The notes under the pieces were generated by a model that ran no database searches, was not told the DNA's origin, and saw only the letters and a program-made list of their open reading frames with translations. From Sedimentitalea nanhaiensis DSM 24252 (GTDB taxonomy: Bacteria; Pseudomonadota; Alphaproteobacteria; Rhodobacterales; Rhodobacteraceae), in assembly GCF_000473225.1 (NCBI RefSeq), contig NZ_KI421509.1, forward strand, positions 2,932,868 through 2,996,867: 64,000 nt of DNA, in the 5' to 3' direction. The stretch's first letter is position 1, and every line of letters starts with the position of its first letter. Both the position numbers and the translations under genes were made by a program. Of this stretch, positions 8,073 to 16,842 are shown piece after piece.

Positions 8073-8633
8073 ATGCGCAAGATACTCGCCCTTGTCCTGG
8101 CCACCGGGGTCGCAAGCCCCGCTTTTGCCGCCGGCGGTCCGTTCATATCGCTGCACAACACCAACTTTGTGGTGTTGCTGGCCTTTCTTCTGTTCCTGGG
8201 GGTGCTGGTCTATTTCAAGGTGCCCGGCCTGCTGAACGGTATGTTGGATAAGCGCGCCGAGGGCATCAGATCCGAACTGGACGAGGCCCGTGCGCTGCGG
8301 GAGGAAGCCCAGACCATTCTGGCGTCTTACGAGCGCAAGCAGAAAGAAGTGCAGGAACAGGCCGACCGCATCGTCAAGGCCGCTGGCGAAGACGCCAAGG
8401 CGGCAGCGCAAAAGGCGCAGGACGATCTGAAAGTCTCGATCGCGCGCCGTCTGGCCGCTGCCGAGGATCAGATCGCGTCGGCCCAGGCCTCGGCCATCAA
8501 GGACGTGCGTGATCAGGCGATCGTTATCGCCGTGGCCGCCGCCAAGGATGTCATCGCCAAGCAGATGACCGCCGCCGACGGCAACAAGCTGATCGACGAC
8601 GCCATCGTGCAGGTCGACGCCAAGCTGCACTGA
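8073..8633 (+). CDS. atpF: F0F1 ATP synthase subunit b
   Basis: This 186-residue protein is the second half of the peripheral stalk. It has a signal-like first hydrophobic stretch ending ASPAFAAGG, a membrane helix ([17 protein letters not shown]), and a coiled coil to the C-terminus that would contact the delta subunit. The cleavable-looking N-terminus is common in alphaproteobacterial b subunits. It is the last gene of the operon; the F1 genes are not here, as expected for Rhodobacterales. Confidence 0.96.
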   Translation: MRKILALVLATGVASPAFAAGGPFISLHNTNFVVLLAFLLFLGVLVYFKVPGLLNGMLDKRAEGIRSELDEARALREEAQTILASYERKQKEVQEQADRIVKAAGEDAKAAAQKAQDDLKVSIARRLAAAEDQIASAQASAIKDVRDQAIVIAVAAAKDVIAKQMTAADGNKLIDDAIVQVDAKLH

Positions 8634-8665
8634 CCCGCCCGCGCTGCGGTTGTGTACCAATCGTG

Positions 8666-8698
8666 AAAGCCCCGGACGCCATCCGCGCCGGGGCTTTT
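8666..8698 (+). terminator. Intrinsic terminator of the F0 ATP synthase operon
   Basis: AAAGCCCCGG and CCGGGGCTTT form a 10-bp stem around a 12-base loop, ending in TTTT, 33 bases beyond the atpF stop. This is a standard Rho-independent terminator. Confidence 0.9.
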
Positions 8699-8835
8699 GC
8701 TTGGCGTGAAGGGGAAATTCTGGCAAAACCGGCTTCGACAATACGCTATCCGGCGCGGTACGGGTGGCTTGGCCGCTTGCCGATACGGTCTCGGATGCGG
8801 AGGCTTGGATAAATGTGCGCGGAAAGATTGAGCAA

Positions 8836-9702
8836 ATGAGCAAGCGGCCCTGTCGAATCGTGATCCCGGTTTATCGCCGCTTCTCGGAGGCCGAGATTGC
8901 TGTCATGCGTCATAATCTGGCGCTTCTAAAACGTTATCCGGCGGTTCTTGTCGGAGGGCATGGTCAACGCGCGCTCTTGTCCGGTGTGCGGGAAATGCTG
9001 TGCGGCGAAGGCTCCAGCGAGATGTCGATTGAGACCTTTGAGGATTGCTATTTCGCCAGCATTCCGGGGTACAACCATCTTTTGACGAGCCGTGCGTTTT
9101 TCGAACGTTTCTCGGACAGCTCTTATATTCTGATCTGCCAGCACGATGCATTGATCCTGGATTCGAATCTGGAACCCTGGCTGGATGGCCGATATGCCTT
9201 TGTCGGAGCGCCGATGCTCGAAGGGTTTCATGAACCAAAACACCCGCTCAAATTTCTCGGAACGCTGAACGGTGGGTTATCGCTGCGCAATGTCCGGGCG
9301 GCCCTCGACGCTCTTGACGGGATAGTGATCGTCCGCGGCGCGCGGTGGGTGCGTGCCGCCGAAAAAGCCGGTCTGATCGGCGGGTTCAATTTTCTGTCGT
9401 CGCTCTTCGGGTTCAGGCGGCTGCTGGTTCAGCGCGGAGGGCTGAACGAGGACATGTTCTGGACCGGCCAGGTGGCGCGCTTGGTCCCGGAGTTTCGCCT
9501 GCCTGCGCCGCGGACCGCGTTGCGGTTCGCATTCGAAACCTGCCCGTCCGAAATGCTTGACCTGTCAGAGGGGCGTCTGCCCCTGGGGTGCCACGCCTTT
9601 GCGCGATATGAGCCGGATTTTTGGCGGCTTCATGCGCCTTCGTCCCTGGTGCCAGCTCTGGATGCGCAAGCCCGGCAAGCTGCGCCGGAGCCTTCGGCCT
9701 AA
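8836..9702 (+). CDS. DUF5672 domain protein, possible glycosyltransferase
   Basis: The 288-residue protein matches the DUF5672 pattern: an N-terminal Rossmann-like strand (RIVIPVYRR), then CQHDALIL, YAFVGAPM, NGGLSLRN, and EDMFWTGQ, ending PLGCHAFARYEPDFW. DUF5672 proteins look like GT-A glycosyltransferases and often lie in polysaccharide loci; the acidic pair in NEDMFW could be catalytic. ATG 8836 is preceded by GGAAAG; a GTG at 8764 would add 24 unlike residues. Base composition is visibly less GC-rich than the flanking operons and no related genes adjoin, so it may have been acquired. Confidence 0.75.
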   Translation: MSKRPCRIVIPVYRRFSEAEIAVMRHNLALLKRYPAVLVGGHGQRALLSGVREMLCGEGSSEMSIETFEDCYFASIPGYNHLLTSRAFFERFSDSSYILICQHDALILDSNLEPWLDGRYAFVGAPMLEGFHEPKHPLKFLGTLNGGLSLRNVRAALDALDGIVIVRGARWVRAAEKAGLIGGFNFLSSLFGFRRLLVQRGGLNEDMFWTGQVARLVPEFRLPAPRTALRFAFETCPSEMLDLSEGRLPLGCHAFARYEPDFWRLHAPSSLVPALDAQARQAAPEPSA

Positions 9703-9787
9703 GCGGCGCGGTGACGCGTTGCGCCGTTATGTGCAAACGGTGCCGCGCGGCGAATATGGGGCCGTTTCAGCCGCCTCAGACCGCGGA

Positions 9788-10555
9788 TCACTTCGACGTT
9801 TCATGCTCCAGCCGCTGGCGGGCGACCTCTTCGTTGCGCCGGGCGCGGCGCTGATCGGTCAGGGCCTGTTCGACGAAATCCAGATGCGCGATGACGGCGG
9901 CGCGGGCGGCGGCGGGATCGCGGGCTTGCAGCGCGTCGTTGATGGCGCGGTGCTGGTCCAGCAGGGCGGCACGGGTGGTGCGTTGCCGGAACATGACCTG
10001 CCGGTTATAGAACACGCCCTCGCGCAGCAGATCGAACATCGCGCGCATCATGTGCAGCATCACCACATTGTGGCTGGCCTCGATGATGGCGCTGTGGAAC
10101 TGGGCGTCCAGGCGGGCTTCGTCCTCGGGGCTGCGGCGCGGAGAGTCGGCCTGCATCCGGTCGAAAGCGGTCTGGATCACCGCCAGATCGCTGTCCGATC
10201 CCAGATGCGCCGCGCGCTGTGCGGCCAATGCCTCGATGTCGCGGCGAAACGAGATATAGTCGTCCACCGCTTCGTCATGGCTGGCAAACAGGCGGGTCAG
10301 AGCCGGGGAGAAAGCCGAGCCGAGCACGTCGGCGACATAGATGCCCGACCCGGCGCGGCTGCTCAGAAGGCCTTTGCCCTGCAATTCGCCCACCGCGTCG
10401 CGCAGGCTGGGGCGGGACACGCCCAGACGCTCGGACAGTTCACGTTCGGAGGGCAGGCGTTCGCCGGGGCGCAGGATGCCGCGCAGGATCAGCAGTTCGA
10501 TCTGGCGCACGACGGAGGTCGACAGTTTCTCGGCCTGGATCTTGTGAAAGGGCAT
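9788..10555 (-). CDS. GntR-family regulator, FadR subfamily (FCD domain)
   Basis: The product (255 residues) has an N-terminal winged helix (about 8-75; LPSERELSERLGVSRPSLRDAVGELQGKGLL) and an all-helical FCD effector domain with the histidines that usually hold a metal (AQFHSAIIEASHN, DQHRAINDALQ, VIAHLDFVE). Such regulators respond to organic acids such as pyruvate, lactate or glycolate. No metabolic gene adjoins, so the target is unknown; lldD in this window is a candidate by family only. The promoter region just upstream holds GGT and ACC half-sites 11 bases apart in an AT-rich stretch, a weak match to a FadR-type operator. Confidence 0.85.
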   Translation of the reverse strand: MPFHKIQAEKLSTSVVRQIELLILRGILRPGERLPSERELSERLGVSRPSLRDAVGELQGKGLLSSRAGSGIYVADVLGSAFSPALTRLFASHDEAVDDYISFRRDIEALAAQRAAHLGSDSDLAVIQTAFDRMQADSPRRSPEDEARLDAQFHSAIIEASHNVVMLHMMRAMFDLLREGVFYNRQVMFRQRTTRAALLDQHRAINDALQARDPAAARAAVIAHLDFVEQALTDQRRARRNEEVARQRLEHETSK

Positions 10556-10674
10556 GGGGCGTTCCGGTTGATTGGTAAATTAATATGACCGGTTGACGGT
10601 TGCGGCAAGCCGTTTCTGCCTGGTTGCCGTCCCGGTTCAGGCGTTGTTAACCATGGTGCGGGCAGTGTGGCCGC

Positions 10675-11082
10675 ATGTTTCGATGGTTGTTCATTGCGCT
10701 GACCCTGCTGGCCGCCTGTGGCGGGCCAAGCCCGTATTTCCGGGCCGCCCCCGCCACCCGGATCACGGTGGCTGACAGCGTGTTCGATGTGCGGGTGCGG
10801 GGCGCGTTGGCCGAAGCCGTGCGGATAAACCCGCAATATGCCCCCCGGTTCGGCCCGATCCGGGGGCGCGCCGCCTTTGCCATGGCCAAGGTCAGCGGCT
10901 GCAAAGTGGTCGAGATACGCGGCGATCAGGCGGTGGCCACCGGGGTTCTGTCCTGTGATGGGCGGCCGCCGCCGGTGGCGTTTCCGCGCGAAACAGGATC
11001 GTTCAGCTGTCTTGAGATCAGCCTGCGCGGGTATCACATTCCCGGCGGGCCATACCCGGAATACGATTGCGACCCGTACTAG
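10675..11082 (+). CDS. Putative lipoprotein of unknown function
   Basis: The 135-residue product begins MFRWLFIALTLLAACGG: a short signal peptide with the lipobox LAAC, so it should be lipidated at Cys15 and anchored in an envelope membrane. The mature part is about 120 residues with four further cysteines towards the C-terminus (SGCKV, LSCDG, FSCLE, EYDCDPY), which might form disulfides in the periplasm. I do not recognise the family. It lies 160 bases upstream of smc with a separate promoter region between them. Confidence 0.7.
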   Translation: MFRWLFIALTLLAACGGPSPYFRAAPATRITVADSVFDVRVRGALAEAVRINPQYAPRFGPIRGRAAFAMAKVSGCKVVEIRGDQAVATGVLSCDGRPPPVAFPRETGSFSCLEISLRGYHIPGGPYPEYDCDPY

Positions 11083-11133
11083 GGCCTGCGCCGTGGCCTG
11101 TGCGTTGCCTCAAGAGGGTAGGCATCAATATAT

Positions 11134-11142
11134 TGTGGATAA
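11134..11142 (-). promoter_or_regulatory. Perfect DnaA-box consensus upstream of smc
   Basis: TGTGGATAA on the plus strand is the complement of the consensus DnaA box TTATCCACA. It lies about 100 bases before the smc start, in an AT-rich patch (ATATATTG). A single box suggests regulation rather than an origin. Confidence 0.5.
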
Positions 11143-11243
11143 ATCAGCGGATTTCCCTAGATGCTGCGCAAAGATATTGACTCGTTGCGCACGAGGCGCA
11201 ACATTGCGAGGTCAGGCAGGACTCATACGGCATAGGCAGGCAA

Positions 11244-14200
11244 TTGCGTTTTTCCAAGCTTCGACTCACTGGTTTCAAGAGCTTTGTGGACCCGACGGAT
11301 CTGTTGATCGCGGACGGGCTGACCGGGGTGGTCGGGCCGAATGGCTGCGGCAAGTCGAACCTGCTGGAGGCGCTGCGTTGGGTCATGGGCGAGAACCGGC
11401 CCACGACGATGCGCGGCTCGGGCATGGAGGACGTGATCTTTGCCGGTGCGTCATCCCGTCCGGCGCGCAATTTTGCCGAGGTCAGCCTGCAGATCGACAA
11501 CACCGAACGGCTGGCCCCGGCGGGGTTCAACGACAGCGATTCACTGGATATCGTGCGCCGCATCACCCGCGATGTCGGCAGCGCCTATAAGGTCAACGCC
11601 AAGGATGTGCGTGCCCGCGACGTGCAAATGCTGTTTGCCGACGCCTCGACCGGGGCGCATTCGCCGGCGCTGGTCAGTCAGGGCCAGATCGGCGAGCTGA
11701 TCCGGGCCAAGCCCAAGGCGCGGCGGCGGATTCTGGAAGAAGCGGCGGGGATTTCCGGCCTGTATCAGCGTCGGCACGAGGCCGAGCTGAAGCTGAAAGG
11801 GGCCGAAGTCAATCTGTTGCGGGTCGATGATGTGCTGGAGCAGCTGGCCGCTCAGCTGGCGCAACTGGCGCGTCAGGCCCGGCAGGCGGCGCGCTACCGC
11901 GAGATCGGCGAACAGCTGCGCCAGGCCGAGGGCATGTTGCTGTATCGCCGCTGGGCTGAGGCCGACGCGGCCCGGGCCGCCGCCGAAGAGGTCCTGGGCA
12001 ATCGTACCGCCCAGGCGGCACAGGCCGAGGCGGCCGCACGGCAGGCCAGCACACGGCGCGGCGCATGTGAAGCCGCGCTGCCGCCGCTGCGCGAGGAAGA
12101 GGCGATTGCCGCCGCCGTGTTGCAGCGCTTGCAGGTGCAGCGCGATACGCTGGCCGATCAGGAAAGCCGCGCGCGTCAGACCATCGACACCCTGACCGGG
12201 CGCATCGAACAGTTGGGTCGGGACATCGAGCGCGAGGCCGGGCTGAACCACGATGCCGAAGAGACCATCGAGCGGCTGGAATGGGAACAGCGCGAACTGG
12301 CCAAGGCGGGCGAGGGCCACGCGGACCGGCTGGAGGAAGCGTCCGAGATGGCGCATGACGCTGCCGCCGTGTTGCAGATGCGCGAAACCGATCTGAGCCA
12401 GTTGACCGAGGATGTGGCCCGTCTGGCGGCGCGGCATCAGTCGGCGCAGCGCTTGCTGGATGACAGCCGCAAGACCCAGGGAAAATCCGAAGCCGAGGCG
12501 GATAAGGCCCGCGCGGCCATGGCGGCCTCGGAAGAGACGCTGGCCAGGGCGGCACAGGATCTTGCGGTTGCCACCGAGGCCGAGGCCGAAGCGGTGGCGG
12601 CGGCGGCGCGGGCCGAAGAGGCGCTGAGCCGGACCGAGGCCGAGCGCGCCGAGGCGCATGAGCGCGAGGCCGATGCACGGGCCGAACGATCCGAGGCGAC
12701 CGGCGAGTTGAACGCGTTGCAGGCCGAGGTGACGGCGCTGAGCAAGCTGTTGCAGCGCGATACCGCCGAGGGCGGCCAGATTCTGGACCGTCTGCAGGTG
12801 CAGCAGGGGTTTGAAAAGGCACTGGGAGCGGCGTTGGCCGATGATTTGCGCGCGCCCGAGGTTGAGGGCGACGGGCCGTCGGGCTGGACCGTGTTGCCGC
12901 AATACGATGCGGCGCAGCCGTTGCCCGGCGGGATCACGCCGCTGTCCAACCACGTATCGGTGCCGGATGTGCTGATGCGGCGGATGGGGCAGATTGGGCT
13001 GGTGGCCGCCGATGATGGCCCGCGCCTGCAAGGCGATCTGTTGCCGGGGCAGCGGCTGGTCTCGCTTGAGGGCGATCTGTGGCGGTGGGACGGCTATCGC
13101 GCCTGGGCCGAGGATGCGCCCAGTGCGGCGGCGTTGCGGTTGCAACAGCTGAACCGGCTGGAAGAGTTGAAGCAGGCTCTGGTTCAGGCCACGGCCCAAG
13201 CCGAAGGGGCGGTGCAGGCGCATGAGAGTCTGACCCGGCAACTTGCGGAACTGGCCGAGGCCGATCAGCGCGCCCGTACCGCGCGCCGCGACGCCGATCG
13301 GGCGGTGACAGATGCGGGCCGCGCGCTGAGCCGGGCCGAGGCCGAGCGCAACCTGTCACAGGGGCGGTTGGAATCGCTGGGACTGGCGGTCAAGCGCCAC
13401 GAGGAAGAGGCGATGGCGGCGCGCGCGCAGCTGTTGGAAGCGGAGCGCGCACGGGCCGATCTGGGCGATCTGGACGCCGCCCGTGCCGCCGCCGAAGACA
13501 TCAAGATGACGGTTGAGGCCAGTCGCATCACCATGATGTCGCGGCGGTCCGCCCATGACGAGCTGCGCCGTGAGGGCGAGGCGCGCACCAGGCGCAGCCA
13601 GGAAGTGACCAAGGAGTTGAGCGGTTGGCGGCACCGTTTGGACACGGCGGAAAAGCGTATCGCCGAGCTGGCCGAGCGCAAGGCGAGCTCCGAAGCCGAG
13701 TTGATCCAGGCGGGTGCCGTGCCTGCCGAGATTGCCGCAAGGCGCGATGAACTGTCGGTTGCGATTGCCGAGGCCGAGGCCCGGCGCACCGAGGCGACCG
13801 ACAAGCTGACCGGGGCCGAGGCAGAGCAACGCGAGGCGGTGCAGGCCGAGCGCGACGCCGAACGGGCCGCATCCGAAGCGCGCGAAGCCCGCGCGGCGGC
13901 CGAGGCGCGCACCGAAGCCGCGCGCGAAACCGTGACCCACGCGGCCGAGCGCATTGCCGAGGATCAGCAGCTGACGCCGAACCAGTTATTGAACCAGCTG
14001 GATGTGAGCCCGGACCGGATGCCCACCGCCGAGGCGCTGGAGGCCGAGGTCAGCCGCCACAAGCGCCAGCGCGATGCGCTGGGGGCGGTCAACCTGCGGG
14101 CCGAGGAAGATGCCCGTGAGGTGCAGGAAGAGCATGACACGCTGGCCAATGAAAAGACCGATCTGGAAGAAGCGATCCGCACCCTGCGCAGCGGCATTGC

Positions 14201-14699
14201 CAGTCTGAACCGCGAGGGGCGCGAACGGTTGCTGACAGCGTTCGAGCAGGTGAACAGCAACTTTGCGCTGCTGTTCAAGCACCTGTTCGGCGGCGGCGAG
14301 GCCAATCTGGTGATGGTCGAAAGCGACGATCCGCTGGACGCCGGGCTGGAAATCATGTGTCAGCCGCCGGGCAAGAAGCTGAGCACCCTGTCGTTGCTGT
14401 CGGGCGGCGAGCAGACGTTGACCGCGACGGCGCTGATCTTTGGGGTGTTCCTGGCCAATCCGGCCCCGATCTGCGTGCTGGACGAGGTCGACGCGCCGCT
14501 GGACGATGCCAATGTGACGCGGCTGTGCGATCTGCTGGACGAGATGTGCCGCCAGACCGACACCCGGTTCCTGATCATCACCCACCATGCCGTCACCATG
14601 AGCCGCATGGACCGGCTGTTTGGGGTGACGATGGGCGAGCAGGGCGTCAGCCAGCTGGTGTCGGTTGATTTGAAACGGGCCGAATCGCTGGTGGCCTGA
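11244..14699 (+). CDS. smc: Chromosome segregation protein SMC
   Basis: SMC is the ATPase core of the condensin that compacts and resolves sister chromosomes with ScpA and ScpB. The 1151-residue protein has the N-terminal ATPase half with Walker A GPNGCGKSN (31-39), long Ala/Glu/Arg-rich coiled coils, a hinge around residues 520-640 (WTVLPQYDAAQPLPGG region), and the C-terminal half with the signature LSGGEQ (about 1052-1057) and Walker B ICVLDEVDAPLDD. Translation appears to start at a TTG at 11244, which places MRFSKLRLTGFKSF exactly as in relatives. The promoter region contains a perfect DnaA box and an upstream TTGACT. Confidence 0.97.
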   Translation: MRFSKLRLTGFKSFVDPTDLLIADGLTGVVGPNGCGKSNLLEALRWVMGENRPTTMRGSGMEDVIFAGASSRPARNFAEVSLQIDNTERLAPAGFNDSDSLDIVRRITRDVGSAYKVNAKDVRARDVQMLFADASTGAHSPALVSQGQIGELIRAKPKARRRILEEAAGISGLYQRRHEAELKLKGAEVNLLRVDDVLEQLAAQLAQLARQARQAARYREIGEQLRQAEGMLLYRRWAEADAARAAAEEVLGNRTAQAAQAEAAARQASTRRGACEAALPPLREEEAIAAAVLQRLQVQRDTLADQESRARQTIDTLTGRIEQLGRDIEREAGLNHDAEETIERLEWEQRELAKAGEGHADRLEEASEMAHDAAAVLQMRETDLSQLTEDVARLAARHQSAQRLLDDSRKTQGKSEAEADKARAAMAASEETLARAAQDLAVATEAEAEAVAAAARAEEALSRTEAERAEAHEREADARAERSEATGELNALQAEVTALSKLLQRDTAEGGQILDRLQVQQGFEKALGAALADDLRAPEVEGDGPSGWTVLPQYDAAQPLPGGITPLSNHVSVPDVLMRRMGQIGLVAADDGPRLQGDLLPGQRLVSLEGDLWRWDGYRAWAEDAPSAAALRLQQLNRLEELKQALVQATAQAEGAVQAHESLTRQLAELAEADQRARTARRDADRAVTDAGRALSRAEAERNLSQGRLESLGLAVKRHEEEAMAARAQLLEAERARADLGDLDAARAAAEDIKMTVEASRITMMSRRSAHDELRREGEARTRRSQEVTKELSGWRHRLDTAEKRIAELAERKASSEAELIQAGAVPAEIAARRDELSVAIAEAEARRTEATDKLTGAEAEQREAVQAERDAERAASEAREARAAAEARTEAARETVTHAAERIAEDQQLTPNQLLNQLDVSPDRMPTAEALEAEVSRHKRQRDALGAVNLRAEEDAREVQEEHDTLANEKTDLEEAIRTLRSGIASLNREGRERLLTAFEQVNSNFALLFKHLFGGGEANLVMVESDDPLDAGLEIMCQPPGKKLSTLSLLSGGEQTLTATALIFGVFLANPAPICVLDEVDAPLDDANVTRLCDLLDEMCRQTDTRFLIITHHAVTMSRMDRLFGVTMGEQGVSQLVSVDLKRAESLVA

Positions 14700-14705
14700 G
14701 CCGAC

Positions 14706-14733
14706 AAAAAAGGGGGACCGGTGAGGCCCCCCT
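14706..14733 (-). terminator. Intrinsic terminator of the PRC-barrel gene
   Basis: Read on the minus strand, a run of Gs (GGGGG) pairs with CCCCC across a ten-base loop and is followed by TTTTTT. It lies 23 bases beyond the stop of the PRC-barrel gene, and also sits just after the smc stop on the other strand. Confidence 0.85.
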
Positions 14734-14755
14734 GAGAGTTGGCTTTGCGTGCGTG

Positions 14756-15310
14756 TCAGCTTTCGTATTCCGGCATGTTTTCCAGCTCTTCCTGAGTGGT
14801 GGAAACATGGGCCTTCAGGTCTTTTCCGTCGTCGGCACGGAACAGCCGGAAGCTGTCGAAATTCAACGCGACGGGCTTTTCGCCAATGCCCAGAAAGCCC
14901 CCCACATCGACAACCAGCGTGGTGATCTGGCCGCTGGGTTCGGCGATGATCTTCGAGATTTCACCGATCCATTCATTGTTGGCGTCATAGACGCGTGCGC
15001 CTTCCAGCTCTTCTACTGTGACCGTGGCCGGTTCAACGACGGCATAGCCTTCGGCGGGCATGATGGCGGGCGGCTGGACCATCGACTGGTCGGTGTCCGG
15101 CGTCATCTTGTCGGCGGTTTCGGCCACGGTCTCGCCGACCTTGTCGGCGGTCTCGGCCACCGTTTCGCCAACCTTGTCGGCGGTGTTTTCAACGGCGGTT
15201 GCAGCTTCGCTGGCGGTGTCCTTGATCTGCTCCTTGACTTCGTCCTGAGCGGCATAAGCGGGCAGTGCAAGTGCCAGGGCAACTGCTGTGGTCGTCAGAA
15301 AATTTTTCAT
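14756..15310 (-). CDS. Exported PRC-barrel domain protein
   Basis: A 184-residue protein with a signal peptide (cleavage expected after ALPAYA), a charged helical segment with tandem 11-residue repeats (ADKVGETVAET, about residues 45-68), and a C-terminal PRC-barrel (about 90-170; VEELEGARVYDANNEWIGEI, then TTLVVDVGGFLGIGEKPVAL). PRC-barrels occur in RimM and photosynthetic reaction-centre H subunits and in many envelope proteins of unknown role. ATG 15310 has AGGAG 8 bases upstream; the frame is open 65 codons further but that part is not protein-like. The function is probably structural in the periplasm. Confidence 0.82.
   Translation of the reverse strand: MKNFLTTTAVALALALPAYAAQDEVKEQIKDTASEAATAVENTADKVGETVAETADKVGETVAETADKMTPDTDQSMVQPPAIMPAEGYAVVEPATVTVEELEGARVYDANNEWIGEISKIIAEPSGQITTLVVDVGGFLGIGEKPVALNFDSFRLFRADDGKDLKAHVSTTQEELENMPEYES
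15107..15190. repeat. Tandem 33-bp repeat inside the PRC-barrel gene
   Basis: Two 33-bp units (15107-15139 and 15140-15172) and a partial third differ at only a few positions and encode the repeated ADKVGETVAET helix segments. Being in frame and a multiple of three, copy number could change without breaking the gene. Confidence 0.75.
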
Positions 15311-15525
15311 CTCGACTTCTCCTGTGTTTTGCGCCGGGCGTTTGTTGCGCCCGTCACCGTCTTGGTGTGCTGGGATAACGGGCGAGGGCGGGATCGGTTC
15401 CGCTGGGGTGCAGAATTTTTCCCAAGACACGGCTGACCCTGGGGTCAGCAATGATGCCGCAGACGTGAGAGGGCGCGGGTGCCAGGGTGCGCTAGGATAG
15501 GTCACCAGGACGAAGAGGATGCGAC

Positions 15526-15900
15526 ATGCGCGGACATTTTATGGCCCTGGCCCTGTGCCTTGCCGGGCCTTTGGCGGCTCAGGACTGGGCGGTGCGCGGC
15601 GGTGACATACGCCTGTCGGCGCAGGATCTGAGGGATTTGGCCGATGGCGCGACGCTGACCTATCATGACGGCGGTGTGTCGAAGTTTTCGGCTGGCGGTG
15701 CGTATTCCTATACCTATGCCAATGGCGGCGGATCGGCCTTTGGGGTGTTTCATATCGCCGAGGACGGGCGCGTGTGCATCAATTATCGCAACGGGTTCAG
15801 CCGTTGCGATATCTATGTGCGCAAAAACGGGGTTCTGCTCATGCTGAGCGAGGCGGGTGAACGCTTTCCCGTGCGCCTGACGCTGGGGCTGGAACCGTGA
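15526..15900 (+). CDS. Small secreted protein of unknown function
   Basis: A 124-residue product with a signal peptide ending PLAAQ, then a compact, probably beta-rich domain: GATLTYHDGGVSKFSAGGAY, GVFHIAEDGRVCINY, CDIYVRKNGVLLML. The layout (glycine-turn strand pairs, two cysteines in VCINY and SRCDIY that could form a disulfide) recalls small periplasmic DUF995-like proteins, but I cannot assign a family firmly. A ribosome-binding site GAAGAGGA precedes the ATG. The end is 18 bases from the convergent cobD stop. Confidence 0.7.
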   Translation: MRGHFMALALCLAGPLAAQDWAVRGGDIRLSAQDLRDLADGATLTYHDGGVSKFSAGGAYSYTYANGGGSAFGVFHIAEDGRVCINYRNGFSRCDIYVRKNGVLLMLSEAGERFPVRLTLGLEP

Positions 15901-15918
15901 GCGAGCGGTGAATGAGTG

Positions 15919-16842
15919 TCAGCCTGTCAGCAAGTGGGCGGTGGCAAGGACAGCGATCCCGGTCAGCGTCAGCCGCCAGATGCGCCACAGCATGGCCACG
16001 GCGGCGTCGATCTCGGGGGCGCCGATCTGGCGCCGCGCGGTGCCGTTGACCCAGGCCAGATCCTGCATCTGCCCGTCGTAGCTGCGCGGCCCGGCCAGTG
16101 CCAGATTCAGGGCCCGGGCCATGGCGGCCTCGGGCCAGCCGGCATTGGGCGAGCGGTGGCGGCGGGCATCGCGGGCAATGTCCGCCCAGTGCGGCAGTTG
16201 CCCCGCCAGAAGCGCGATCATCGCGGCGGTCAGCCGCGCGGGGATCAGGTTCAGCACATCGTCAAGGCGCGCCGCCGCCCAGCCGAACCGGGCGTAGCGT
16301 TCATTGCGATAACCGATCATGCTGTCGGCGGTGTTGATCGCTTTGTACAGCAGCAGACCGGGCAGTCCGGCGAGCAGAAACCAGAAGGCGGGGGCAATGA
16401 CCCCGTCGCTGAGGTTTTCCGACGCGCTTTCGATGGCCGAGCGGGCGATCTGGGCGTCGGTCATGCCGCTACAGTCGCGGCTGACGATCATCGCGACCGC
16501 CTGACGGGCGTCCCCGACCGACAGGCGCAGGGCATCGGCCACCGCCTGCACATGCTGCACCAACGACCGTTGGGCCAGCAGGATGGCGGCGCACAGGATC
16601 TGAACCAGCGGGCCGAGATGCGACAGGGCCTGACCCATGGCGATGGCCCCCGACCCCAGCACAAGCACCGCCGCCACGCCGGTGAGCCGCTGCATCGGAC
16701 CTCGGTTCAGGGCGTGATCCAGCCTGCCCACCGCGCGCCCCATCACCACCGCGGGGTGCGGCAGGCGCGACCACAGCCAGCGCGGTTCGCCGATGGCGGC
16801 GTCCAGCAGCAGCGCCAATGCCAAGGGCAGGGCGGTGCTCAC
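15919..16842 (-). CDS. cobD: Adenosylcobinamide-phosphate synthase (CobD/CbiB)
   Basis: CobD joins the aminopropanol arm to adenosylcobyric acid in the membrane-bound late stage of vitamin B12 synthesis. The 307-residue protein has about five hydrophobic segments and the family motifs [19 protein letters not shown] near the N-terminus, [14 protein letters not shown] in the middle, and [22 protein letters not shown] start at 16842 overlaps the cobC stop by four bases (GTGA); an ORF extension upstream of it is not CobD-like. No cobalamin riboswitch was apparent upstream of the pair. Confidence 0.94.
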   Translation of the reverse strand: MSTALPLALALLLDAAIGEPRWLWSRLPHPAVVMGRAVGRLDHALNRGPMQRLTGVAAVLVLGSGAIAMGQALSHLGPLVQILCAAILLAQRSLVQHVQAVADALRLSVGDARQAVAMIVSRDCSGMTDAQIARSAIESASENLSDGVIAPAFWFLLAGLPGLLLYKAINTADSMIGYRNERYARFGWAAARLDDVLNLIPARLTAAMIALLAGQLPHWADIARDARRHRSPNAGWPEAAMARALNLALAGPRSYDGQMQDLAWVNGTARRQIGAPEIDAAVAMLWRIWRLTLTGIAVLATAHLLTG

